This document shows, one piece after another, positions 1-7,312 of a stretch of 64,000 bases of DNA. Within the stretch, counting starts at the first letter, position 1; the number at the start of each line of letters is the position of its first letter. The notes under the pieces were generated by a model. It did not search any database. It was not told the DNA's origin and saw only the letters and a program-made list of their open reading frames with translations. A program made the translations under genes and the position numbers. Source of the DNA: Pedobacter ghigonis (lineage in GTDB: Bacteria > Bacteroidota > Bacteroidia > Sphingobacteriales > Sphingobacteriaceae); assembly GCF_903166585.1 (NCBI RefSeq), contig NZ_CAESCM010000003.1, forward strand, positions 124,001 through 188,000. Reading direction: 5' to 3'.

Positions 1-264
1 GGTGTAGGCAAAGAAATTGCTGATTTGAAGCGGTGAAATAAAAACCAGCGTTTTTAATTCTTCAACCGTGGTGTTATTTAAATTAATGGGGTGCTTTCGG
101 TATCTGGTTAATACTTCTACCAGTTCAGTTATGTCGTAATCATCAGGAAGGTTTTCGGCAACGCTTTCTACGATATCGCGTATAGTTACTTCTTGTTCTG
201 TTGTTTGTGCATTTGCAATAAATCCGATCATCACAAATAGCATGCTTAAAATTTGAGCGCGCAT
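1..264 (-). CDS. helix-hairpin-helix (ComEA-like) secreted protein, 3' end cut by window
   Basis: Only the first 88 codons are inside the window; the gene runs off the left edge. The reading frame opens at an ATG at 264 and starts with a signal peptide (about residues 1-20, ending in a NAQ cleavage motif). Around residues 55-70 is a helix-hairpin-helix type segment containing INLNNTTVEELKTL, as in ComEA-related DNA-binding proteins. In Bacteroidota such HHH segments occur in long exported proteins whose role is not settled; DNA binding is family knowledge, not shown here. I cannot judge the total length or the C-terminal domains. Confidence 0.75.
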   Translation of the reverse strand, partial: MRAQILSMLFVMIGFIANAQTTEQEVTIRDIVESVAENLPDDYDITELVEVLTRYRKHPINLNNTTVEELKTLVFISPLQISNFFAYT

Positions 265-290
265 AATAGATTGTTTTTCAGTAAAATGAA

Positions 291-518
291 TTAGATGAGG
301 TAATGGAAGTTCGGATGATTTTTGCAGTTGTGACTAAAGCCAACATCGCACTCGTACAGGGTACAGTGGAAATAATTTATTGAATTGACACGGAAAGTCA
401 ATTTGATGGAAATAACTGTTTGATTGCGATTGAAGAACGCTAAGAGATTATGCAAATAGCCTTGAGCAGCTATACAGCGGGTAAAAAGGAGAAACAACAA
501 AAAATACCATATTTTCAT
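291..518 (-). CDS. possible small exported protein, unrecognised
   Basis: A 75-codon ORF lying 26 bp before the HHH gene on the same strand. The first 20 residues form a convincing hydrophobic signal sequence (MKIWYFLLFLLFTRCIAAQG), but the rest is low-information sequence with no motif I recognise. It could be a real small exported protein, the 5' remnant of an older gene, or chance. Codon usage does not clearly support coding. I keep it only because of the signal peptide and its position. Confidence 0.25.
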   Translation of the reverse strand: MKIWYFLLFLLFTRCIAAQGYLHNLLAFFNRNQTVISIKLTFRVNSINYFHCTLYECDVGFSHNCKNHPNFHYLI

Positions 519-646
519 AAGCGAGCGTTAATCGGTTAAAGAAAACAGGGGTGATTTTTTGTTCTGTAGAACTAATATAGAAAAAATATTTTTAAAACTA
601 CAAGGTGTGTAATTTTAAAAATACTTATAGCTAAGGCAGTCGTCGT

Positions 647-982
647 TTAAAGTTCCTGCGAGAGGTTAACCAGAAAGCCTTTCAGTTTCTCCAGAGAATC
701 AATAATTTTCTGATTTTCTTTTACATCAGATTTATTGTTTTTCAGGTAATCTTTAGCGCCCTTTAAAGTGAAGCCTTTTTCATCAACAAGATTGAAGATA
801 ATTTTCAGGTTTTCTATGTCTTCGGGAGTGAAAAGGCGGTTACCTTTTTTGTTTTTCTTAGGTTGAAGGATATCGAATTCTTTTTCGTAAAAACGAATCT
901 GCGAAGCGTTTACATTAAACATTTCAGTCACTTCGCCCATGGTATAATACATTTTATTAATGTCTCTTTCTTTATACGGCAT
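647..982 (-). CDS. MerR-family transcriptional regulator
   Basis: A 111-aa protein with one N-terminal winged-helix MerR DNA-binding domain (about residues 11-80): YYTMGEVTEMFNVNASQIRFYEKEF is followed by the wing and a second helix pair. The C-terminus is only a short helix (residues 88-111), so there is no cysteine-rich or ligand-binding effector domain; this is the short MerR type common in Bacteroidota. It is divergent from alaS with a 116-bp gap that must hold both promoters. Whether it regulates alaS is unknown; such genes next to alaS may simply be conserved neighbours. Confidence 0.88.
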   Translation of the reverse strand: MPYKERDINKMYYTMGEVTEMFNVNASQIRFYEKEFDILQPKKNKKGNRLFTPEDIENLKIIFNLVDEKGFTLKGAKDYLKNNKSDVKENQKIIDSLEKLKGFLVNLSQEL

Positions 983-1070
983 ATTTTGAGCTTGATTATG
1001 AGTGTTTTATATCGATTAATTAAAGTATTCAAATGTAGCTCGATTTTTCCTTAATAACGCAATAAAATTT

Positions 1071-1078
1071 TAATTTTG
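1071..1078 (+). promoter_or_regulatory. -7 promoter element for alaS
   Basis: TAATTTTG matches the Bacteroidota housekeeping -7 consensus TAnnTTTG. Transcription would start near 1084, about 15 nt before the alaS start codon, which fits the short leaders usual in this phylum. No strong -33 TTTG is obvious. Confidence 0.6.
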
Positions 1079-1098
1079 TTCCCTCCAATAATATTGAA

Positions 1099-3720
1099 AT
1101 GACAGCAAAAGAGATTAGACAGGCATTCCTTAGTTTTTTTGAATCGAAACAACACCATGTTGTTCCTTCCGCACCGATAGTGGTTAAAAACGACCCAACC
1201 TTAATGTTTACCAATGCGGGTATGAATCAGTTTAAAGATTTGTTTTTGGGAGAGGCTGCCATCAAATATGCTCGTGTTGCAGATACGCAACGTTGTTTGC
1301 GGGTTTCGGGTAAACATAACGACCTGGAAGAAGTGGGGATTGATACTTACCACCACACCATGTTCGAGATGTTGGGCAATTGGAGCTTTGGCGATTATTT
1401 TAAAAAAGAAGCTATCGCCTGGAGCTGGGAGTTACTGACCGAAGTTTATAAAATTCCGAAAGAAAAATTATACGTTACCTATTTCGAGGGCGACGAGAAA
1501 GAAGGTTTAGCGAAAGACCAGGAAGCTTATGATCTTTGGAAACAATATATAGATGAGAGCCATATTTTACCGGGAAATAAAAAAGACAATTTCTGGGAAA
1601 TGGGCGATACCGGACCATGTGGCCCTTGTTCAGAAATCCACGTTGATTGCCGTACCGACGAAGAAAAAGCTTTAGTGGATGGCGCTACGCTGGTAAATGC
1701 CGATCACCCTCAGGTAATCGAAATCTGGAATAACGTATTTATGCAGTTTAACCGTTTAAAAGATGGTTCATTACAAAGTTTACCAGCCAAACATGTAGAT
1801 ACCGGAATGGGTTTTGAACGTTTGGTGCGTGTATTACAAGATAAAACATCTAACTACGATACCGACGTTTTTCAGCCAATGATTCAGTTTATTTCTGATA
1901 AAGCTGGAATTAAATACGGTGCTGATGAAAAGACCGATATTGCCATGCGTGTAATGGCCGATCACATCCGTGCCATTTCATTTGTTATTGCCGACGGACA
2001 GTTACCATCAAATAACAAAGCTGGTTATGTAATCCGCAGGATTTTACGCCGCGCGGTACGTTATGCCTATACTTTCCTAAACTTTAAAGAGCCTTTCTTA
2101 AATCAGTTGGTGCCTTTATTGGCAGAGCAGTTTAAAGGGGTTTTCGATGAGCTGGTTTCGCAACAGGATTTTGTACAGAAAGTGGTTTTAGAAGAAGAAG
2201 TTTCTTTCCTACGTACATTGTCGACAGGAATTCAGCGTTTTGAGAAATATCAGGCTGTAAATAATACTGTAGAAGGTAATTTTGCTTTTGAACTTTCAGA
2301 TACCTTCGGCTTTCCGATCGATCTGACTGAGTTGATGGCAAGAGAAAAAGGCTGGTCGGTTGATTTAAAAGCTTACGAGCAGGCATTAAAAAAACAAAAA
2401 GACGATAGTCGCGCCGCTACCGCAATCGATACTAGTGACTGGGTAATTGTAAATGCCGATGATCAAAGTGAGTTTGTAGGTTATGATGACTTAGAAATTG
2501 AAACCGAGATTTTAAAATACCGTAAAGTAAAAGCTAAAGGCAAAGAGCAGTTTCAGCTGGTTTTACGCCAAACACCTTTTTATGCAGAAAGTGGTGGTCA
2601 GGTAGGAGATACCGGCCGTTTAGAAGACCACAGTCGCCAGTTTTGGATTGATATTACAGATACCAAAAAAGAGAATGGCTTAACAGTTCATTTTGCAGAT
2701 ATTTTGCCTGATAATCTTGAAGGTAAATTCTGGGCAGTTGTAGATGAAGATAAACGTGTTTTAACTGAAGATAACCATTCAGCCACTCACTTATTACACG
2801 CTGCCTTGAAACAGGTTTTAGGTCAGCACGTTAACCAAAAGGGATCATTAGTAAATGCTGATTACCTGCGTTTCGATTTTTCACACTTTGCAAAAGTAAC
2901 CGAAGAGGAGCTGGCACAGATTGAAGTGATTGTAAACCAGAAAATCAGACAAAACATTAAGCTGAAAGAGCAACGAAACGTACCTTATCAGGATGCGATT
3001 GAAAGCGGTGTAACAGCTTTATTTGGAGAAAAATATGGCGATTTTGTTCGGATGATTACTTTCGACGATCATTTTTCAAAAGAACTTTGTGGTGGTACAC
3101 ACGTAAAAGCTACCGGTCAGATTGGTTCGTTTAAAATCGTTTCAGAAAGTGCTGTTGCTGCCGGTGTTCGCCGTATAGAAGCAATTACTGCCGACAAAGC
3201 CGAACAGTTTTTCCTGGACCAGAGAAAAGAACTTGGTCAGTTAAAAACATTATTAAATGGAAGTAAAGATCTGCCAGCTGCAGTACAAGCTTTGCTTGAT
3301 GAAAATGCGAAGCTGAAAAAAGAGATCGAAAAATCGACTATCGAACGGGTAAATACCTTAAAGCATGAAATTGTACATCATGTGAGAGGTATTAATGGGA
3401 TCAATTTAATCGCTAAACATATTGATATACAGAGTGCTGAAGCGGTTAAAAATCTGGCATTCTCTTTAAAAGATATGGTTGATAACCTGTTTCTGGTTTT
3501 TACTACAGAAATTGATAGCAAACCAGGTATTACTGTAATGCTTTCCGATCATTTGGTGAAGAAAGGGTTAAATGCTTCGAATATTGTTCGTGAGCTTGGA
3601 AAAGAAATCCAGGGTGGCGGTGGCGGACAGCCTTTTTACGCAACAGCTGGAGGTAAGAATCCGGCGGGTTTAAAAGCGGTATTGGAAAAGGCCGAAACTT
3701 TTATTCCTCACGCACATTAA
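1099..3720 (+). CDS. alaS: alanine--tRNA ligase
   Basis: Charges tRNA-Ala with alanine in the cytoplasm. The 873-aa length is normal for bacterial AlaRS. In order: class II catalytic core (residues 1-250, with the TNAGMNQFKD motif near residue 40), tRNA-recognition helical domain (to about 460), editing domain with the zinc motif HSATH near residue 559 and CGGTH near residue 663, and the C-Ala/DHHA1 domain ending in the glycine-rich GGGGGQPFYATAGG near residue 838. All editing-site metal ligands (HxxxH and CxxxH) are present, so mischarged Ser and Gly should be cleared. A good -7 promoter lies just upstream and a bidirectional terminator just downstream. Confidence 0.98.
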   Translation: MTAKEIRQAFLSFFESKQHHVVPSAPIVVKNDPTLMFTNAGMNQFKDLFLGEAAIKYARVADTQRCLRVSGKHNDLEEVGIDTYHHTMFEMLGNWSFGDYFKKEAIAWSWELLTEVYKIPKEKLYVTYFEGDEKEGLAKDQEAYDLWKQYIDESHILPGNKKDNFWEMGDTGPCGPCSEIHVDCRTDEEKALVDGATLVNADHPQVIEIWNNVFMQFNRLKDGSLQSLPAKHVDTGMGFERLVRVLQDKTSNYDTDVFQPMIQFISDKAGIKYGADEKTDIAMRVMADHIRAISFVIADGQLPSNNKAGYVIRRILRRAVRYAYTFLNFKEPFLNQLVPLLAEQFKGVFDELVSQQDFVQKVVLEEEVSFLRTLSTGIQRFEKYQAVNNTVEGNFAFELSDTFGFPIDLTELMAREKGWSVDLKAYEQALKKQKDDSRAATAIDTSDWVIVNADDQSEFVGYDDLEIETEILKYRKVKAKGKEQFQLVLRQTPFYAESGGQVGDTGRLEDHSRQFWIDITDTKKENGLTVHFADILPDNLEGKFWAVVDEDKRVLTEDNHSATHLLHAALKQVLGQHVNQKGSLVNADYLRFDFSHFAKVTEEELAQIEVIVNQKIRQNIKLKEQRNVPYQDAIESGVTALFGEKYGDFVRMITFDDHFSKELCGGTHVKATGQIGSFKIVSESAVAAGVRRIEAITADKAEQFFLDQRKELGQLKTLLNGSKDLPAAVQALLDENAKLKKEIEKSTIERVNTLKHEIVHHVRGINGINLIAKHIDIQSAEAVKNLAFSLKDMVDNLFLVFTTEIDSKPGITVMLSDHLVKKGLNASNIVRELGKEIQGGGGGQPFYATAGGKNPAGLKAVLEKAETFIPHAH

Positions 3721-3737
3721 GCGTATATACAAGCATA

Positions 3738-3767
3738 AAAAAAGAGGCCCTAAAGCCTCTTTTTTTA
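3738..3767. terminator. bidirectional intrinsic terminator after alaS
   Basis: Stem AAAAAGAGGC / GCCTCTTTTT with a 6-nt loop, A-tract on one side and T-tract on the other. It can end transcription of alaS from the left and of the secreted-protein gene from the right, which stops at 3770. Confidence 0.9.
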
Positions 3768-3769
3768 TT

Positions 3770-4273
3770 TTAATGTCTGCCATGTTTTTCGCGATGTCCT
3801 CTAGAGAATAAACTCGTATTTACATATCTATCATGGTGTCTGTTATCTTCCCTGTAACTTCTGTAGTTATTTCGGGGCGAACGGTATCTGATTCTGTCGC
3901 CGCCACCATAAGAACTACGGTAATAATTATTATGGCTGGCATATCTTACCCTGTGGTTATTGTAACTGCGGTAAGGATTATCTCCATACACTACAATTTT
4001 TCTGCCGTGGTTAAGGTTATAGCCTCTGTATCTGGCTGGTAAATATCTTGATCTGGTCCATCTGTTTCCACTTAAGTAAACAAACTGTCTTTGCGGAACA
4101 CAGTAGTAAGACTGTACTTCGGGGAGGTAGTAGTAATTAACATCCTGATATCCTGCGGGGATCCATGCGGGTTGTGAGCCAATATTTACATTAATACTTA
4201 CCTGAGCGTTAGATTGATTAGATGTTAAAGCCACGATACCTAAAATCGCGGAAAGGATAAATAACTTTTTCAT
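3770..4273 (-). CDS. secreted protein, paralog 1 of a tandem trio
   Basis: 167 aa with a clear signal peptide (residues 1-23, SNA-Q cleavage) and no lipobox. The mature N-terminal half carries a motif shared with the two genes behind it: VNIGSQPxWxPxGYxxVxYYYLPEV, then YxVPQRQFVYLxG and LPxxYxxY. The C-terminal half is rich in Arg, Tyr, Asn and His and looks disordered. I do not recognise a named family with confidence; similar small tyrosine-rich exported proteins occur in Sphingobacteriaceae. It is the most divergent of the three. A sigma-54-like promoter lies 34 bp upstream. Confidence 0.85.
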   Translation of the reverse strand: MKKLFILSAILGIVALTSNQSNAQVSINVNIGSQPAWIPAGYQDVNYYYLPEVQSYYCVPQRQFVYLSGNRWTRSRYLPARYRGYNLNHGRKIVVYGDNPYRSYNNHRVRYASHNNYYRSSYGGGDRIRYRSPRNNYRSYREDNRHHDRYVNTSLFSRGHREKHGRH

Positions 4274-4306
4274 AATAATCTATTAATTTGTGTGTGTTTA
4301 ATGTAA

Positions 4307-4322
4307 TTCAAACGTTGTGCCA
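4307..4322 (-). promoter_or_regulatory. sigma-54-like -24/-12 promoter of paralog 1
   Basis: On the minus strand the sequence reads TGGCACAACGTTTGAA: a perfect -24 TGGCAC, five bases, then TTG of the -12 box at the right spacing (consensus TGGCAC-N5-TTGCW; here TTGAA). It ends 34 bp before the ATG. The same element at nearly the same distance precedes the second paralog. Confidence 0.5.
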
Positions 4323-4350
4323 AAAAATCTATTGTAACAGATATATAAAA

Positions 4351-4377
4351 AAAAGGAGCTCGTGAGAAAATCCTTTT
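4351..4377 (-). terminator. probable terminator of paralog 2
   Basis: On the minus strand AAAAGGA pairs with TCCTTTT across a 13-nt loop and is followed by a T-run. It lies about 22 bp past the stop of the gene at 4399-4896. The loop is large, so the hairpin is weaker than its neighbours. Confidence 0.5.
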
Positions 4378-4398
4378 GTTAAAGCTGAATATTATTAA

Positions 4399-4896
4399 TT
4401 AGTGTTTTCCTTTACCATTTCCGTGGCCCTTACCGTTATTTCCTTTTCCGTAGATCTTTTTAGCCTGGCCCGGAGGCATTCCATGAGGATGCCCTTTTAC
4501 TACGTAATATTTACTATCACGGCTATCTCTAATGATCAGCTGTCCTTTATTGCCTTTGTATTTTGCATATTTTACCTTATCATTTCTGAAATTCAGATAT
4601 GGCTTAGGCGAATTGATCACAACCTTGTAACCGTTGTATAAATCATAATTACCGTACCTTGATGGCAAAGAGTTGGCAAATACCCAGTCATTTCCGTTTA
4701 AATAAATAAATTGTCTTTGAGGGACATAGTAATAACTTTCTACCTCCGGAAGATAATAGTAATCTACGTGATCATAGCCTACCGGCCCCCATAATGGTTG
4801 AGACCCAATATTAATATTTACATTCAACTGCGCTTTTGCTGGCAGGCTGAGAAATGAAACCATCATTACTGCAGCTATAAAAAATAATCTTTTCAT
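4399..4896 (-). CDS. secreted protein, paralog 2 of a tandem trio
   Basis: 165 aa, signal peptide of about 22 residues (LPAKA-Q), no lipobox. It shares with its neighbours the block INIGSQPLWGPVGYDHVDYYYLP, the VPQRQFIYLNG segment, and the LPSRYGNYDLYNGYKVVIN segment. It then has a KPYLNFRNDKVKYAKYKGNK region and ends in a glycine/lysine-rich tail (residues 145-165). The segment SKYYVVKGHPHG is also conserved in paralog 3 but missing from paralog 1. Function unknown; export to periplasm or surface is inferred from the signal peptide. It has its own sigma-54-like promoter. Confidence 0.87.
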   Translation of the reverse strand: MKRLFFIAAVMMVSFLSLPAKAQLNVNINIGSQPLWGPVGYDHVDYYYLPEVESYYYVPQRQFIYLNGNDWVFANSLPSRYGNYDLYNGYKVVINSPKPYLNFRNDKVKYAKYKGNKGQLIIRDSRDSKYYVVKGHPHGMPPGQAKKIYGKGNNGKGHGNGKGKH

Positions 4897-4928
4897 AATT
4901 TCTTAATTTGTGTGTTTATCCGTCTAAT

Positions 4929-4944
4929 TTCAAAGCACGTGCCA
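4929..4944 (-). promoter_or_regulatory. sigma-54-like -24/-12 promoter of paralog 2
   Basis: The minus strand reads TGGCACGTGCTTTGAA, again a perfect TGGCAC, N5, TTGAA, ending 33 bp before the ATG. It is preceded by the same T-rich run as the paralog 1 element. The shared position and sequence argue for function rather than chance. Confidence 0.5.
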
Positions 4945-4954
4945 AAAAACTAAA

Positions 4955-4993
4955 CGTAAAAAAAGAGCTTCAACCGAAGCTCTTTTTTTACGT
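4955..4993 (-). terminator. terminator of paralog 3
   Basis: A 17-bp perfect stem (CGTAAAAAAAGAGCTTC with its complement GAAGCTCTTTTTTTACG) with a very short loop, directly behind the stop codon at 4996. The A- and T-tracts make it usable from both sides. Confidence 0.88.
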
Positions 4994-4995
4994 AG

Positions 4996-5553
4996 TTAAC
5001 GATGGTTGTTTCTGTGGTTTTGCTCACCATTTCTATCGGGCCTGCGGTTATTGTTTTGATCTACATGTTTAACTACTTTTATATTTCGTGGCCTGTTACG
5101 TTCGGGACGTACTACAGTTACCTGTTGAGCATAATTCGGATGGCCTTTAACTACATAGTATTTAGCTTCGCGGCTATCTCTTATTACTGCCTGACGGCCA
5201 CCATAATTTTTATAACGGCTATATCTGCTAACATAAAAATTGTTTTGCAAATAAGGTTTTGGCTTGTTAATTACTACTTTATAGGCACGGTATAAATCAA
5301 AGTTACCATATTGTGACGGCAAGTTATTTGTCCATACCCAACGGCCAGCGTTTAAATATATGTATTGGGCAGAAGGAACATAATAATAAGCATTTATATC
5401 AGGGAAATAATAATAATCAACATGGTCATATCCGGTTGGACCCCAAACAGGTTGCGAGCCAATATTTATATTTAAACTAACCTGCGCTTTTGCATGATCT
5501 ACGCCGAATAATGATACCATCAGAACTGCGGCAAATAAAACTAACTTTTTCAT
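4996..5553 (-). CDS. secreted protein, paralog 3 of a tandem trio
   Basis: 185 aa, signal peptide of about 23 residues (HAKA-Q). The conserved block NIGSQPVWGPTGYDHVDYYY is followed by YYYVPSAQYIYLNAGRW, LPSQYGNFDLYRAYKVVINKPKPY and DSREAKYYVVKGHPN. It has a basic, Asn/Arg-rich C-terminal tail (residues 150-185) that is longer than in paralog 2 and unrelated in sequence. Paralogs 2 and 3 are clearly closer to each other than to paralog 1. Unlike the other two, I find no TGGCAC-N5-TTG element upstream. Function unknown. Confidence 0.87.
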   Translation of the reverse strand: MKKLVLFAAVLMVSLFGVDHAKAQVSLNINIGSQPVWGPTGYDHVDYYYFPDINAYYYVPSAQYIYLNAGRWVWTNNLPSQYGNFDLYRAYKVVINKPKPYLQNNFYVSRYSRYKNYGGRQAVIRDSREAKYYVVKGHPNYAQQVTVVRPERNRPRNIKVVKHVDQNNNRRPDRNGEQNHRNNHR

Positions 5554-5860
5554 AATCTTAAAGGTTTTTGTGTGTGTTAATTATTGGGATAGACAGTGGC
5601 AGCAAACAGTAGTTTAATTAGGTATTACCGATTTAACATTCTTTAACGGATTCGTTTTATTCAGTTAGCTGAGTAATTTTACTCAGTATATTGCGTAAAT
5701 TGTAAGTTGCCTTGTATTTTATTGATTGTCAGTTTTTTGATTGTTGATTGTAGAAAGGTTATTTTGATAGGAATTTTAAAAAAAATCTCCATAAAGCCTT
5801 TTTTAACGAAAGACTAAATAATAACTATATTTGCCTGTAATTTTAACATATAAAGCTTTA
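5554..5860. promoter_or_regulatory. divergent intergenic region with a perfect palindrome (5669-5686)
   Basis: A 307-bp AT-rich gap between secreted paralog 3 and gatB. It holds CTGAGTAATTTTACTCAG at 5669-5686, an 8-bp perfect inverted repeat with a 2-bp centre, the form of an operator rather than a terminator. The gatB -7 box lies at its right end. I see no ORF in it. Confidence 0.45.
5826..5833 (+). promoter_or_regulatory. -7 promoter element for gatB
   Basis: TATATTTG fits TAnnTTTG. Transcription would begin near 5838-5840, downstream of the TTG codon at 5831, so the real start codon of gatB is the ATG at 5861. Confidence 0.6.
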
Positions 5861-7312
5861 ATGTCTTTACAAAATAGCAATTTCGAACTCGTTTCAGGAC
5901 TGGAAATCCACGTTCAGTTAAATACCAATACTAAAATATTTTCAGCAGATAGTGCCGCTTTTGGTGCTTCGCCTAATCAAAATATATCAACCGTTTCGCT
6001 GGCATTGCCAGGTGCTTTACCAAAGTTAAATAAAGAAGTGGTAGCTAAAGCGGTTCGCATTGGCCTGGCATTAAATTGTACCATTAACCAGATCAATCAT
6101 TTCGACAGGAAAAACTATTTCTATGCCGATTTGCCTAAGGGGTATCAGATTACACAGGATAATCAACCGATTTGTGTTAACGGTTTCCTGGAAGTTGAGC
6201 TTGCTGATGGATCGACAAAGAAAATCGGTATTAACCGCATTCATTTAGAAGAAGATGCAGGTAAAAGCATTCACGATCAGGACGATCACTATTCTTTAGT
6301 TGATTTAAACCGTGCCGGTGTGCCTTTAATTGAGATTGTTACCGAACCTGATATCCGCAGTGCAGAAGAAGCTTCGGCTTTATTGGGTGAAATCAGGAAA
6401 CTGGTTAGGCATTTAAATGTGAGCGATGGCAATATGGAAGAAGGTAGTTTGCGTTGCGATGCCAACATTTCGATTCGCCCACAGGGATCAACCGAGTTTG
6501 GAACCCGTTGCGAAGTAAAAAACCTAAACTCCATGCGTAACGTACGCAGGGCTATGGATTTTGAATTTGGCCGTCAGGTTGAAGTAATTAGTAATGGTGG
6601 TAAAATTATCCAGAGCACGCTTAATTTTGATGCGGAAAATGGCACTACTTCGCCCATGCGTACCAAAGAGGAAGCTAACGATTACCGTTATTTTTCTGAT
6701 CCCGATTTGCAGCCTATTCACATTTCGGATAGCTGGTTAGCTGAAATTAAATCGGCCATGCCTGCATTGCCAAACGAGATTTCGAAAAAGATGATTGCAG
6801 AATTTGGGATCAGTAAGGCAGATGCAGCCATGTTTGCTGAAGACTTAGCTTTACTCACGTATTTTAATGCAGCCTTGCCAGTTGTAAACACCCAAAAAAG
6901 TTTAATTAACTGGCTTATTGGTCCGGTTAGGGCTGTTTTAAACGAAAAAGGTATTACAATTGATGCTTATGCTGTGAAACCAGAACAACTTGCGGCAGCC
7001 ATTAATCTGGTTGATGATAAAAAAATAACCCAGCAAATAGCCATACAGCAATTATTACCTGCTGTTGAAGCTAAGGCTGAAGCCAATGTAGCGGAACTTG
7101 CACAGTCATTAAACCTTTTAATTACCGATAATGGTGATGAGCTGGGCGTTTTTATTGATGAAGTGTTAAATAAATACCCGCAACAGGTTGAAGCATATAA
7201 AAAAGGGAAAAAAGGCGTTTTAGGCTTGTTTGTAGGCGATGTTATGAAACTGGCCAAAGGAAAAGCCGATGCTAAGAAATTAAATGAACTAATACTTGAA
7301 AAACTGAAATAA
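5861..7312 (+). CDS. gatB: Asp-tRNA(Asn)/Glu-tRNA(Gln) amidotransferase subunit B
   Basis: Subunit of GatCAB, which converts misacylated Glu-tRNA(Gln) and Asp-tRNA(Asn) to the amide form in the cytoplasm. The product is 483 aa, normal for GatB. The N-terminal kinase-like domain (to about residue 290) contains the signature LNRAGVPLIEIVTEPD near residue 155; the C-terminal YqeY-like tRNA-binding domain covers about residues 330-483. I chose ATG 5861 over the upstream TTG at 5831 because the -7 box overlaps that TTG and because GatB proteins start close to the first conserved strand (FELVSGLEIHVQL). gatA and gatC are not nearby. The stop overlaps the next start (TAATG). Confidence 0.97.
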   Translation: MSLQNSNFELVSGLEIHVQLNTNTKIFSADSAAFGASPNQNISTVSLALPGALPKLNKEVVAKAVRIGLALNCTINQINHFDRKNYFYADLPKGYQITQDNQPICVNGFLEVELADGSTKKIGINRIHLEEDAGKSIHDQDDHYSLVDLNRAGVPLIEIVTEPDIRSAEEASALLGEIRKLVRHLNVSDGNMEEGSLRCDANISIRPQGSTEFGTRCEVKNLNSMRNVRRAMDFEFGRQVEVISNGGKIIQSTLNFDAENGTTSPMRTKEEANDYRYFSDPDLQPIHISDSWLAEIKSAMPALPNEISKKMIAEFGISKADAAMFAEDLALLTYFNAALPVVNTQKSLINWLIGPVRAVLNEKGITIDAYAVKPEQLAAAINLVDDKKITQQIAIQQLLPAVEAKAEANVAELAQSLNLLITDNGDELGVFIDEVLNKYPQQVEAYKKGKKGVLGLFVGDVMKLAKGKADAKKLNELILEKLK

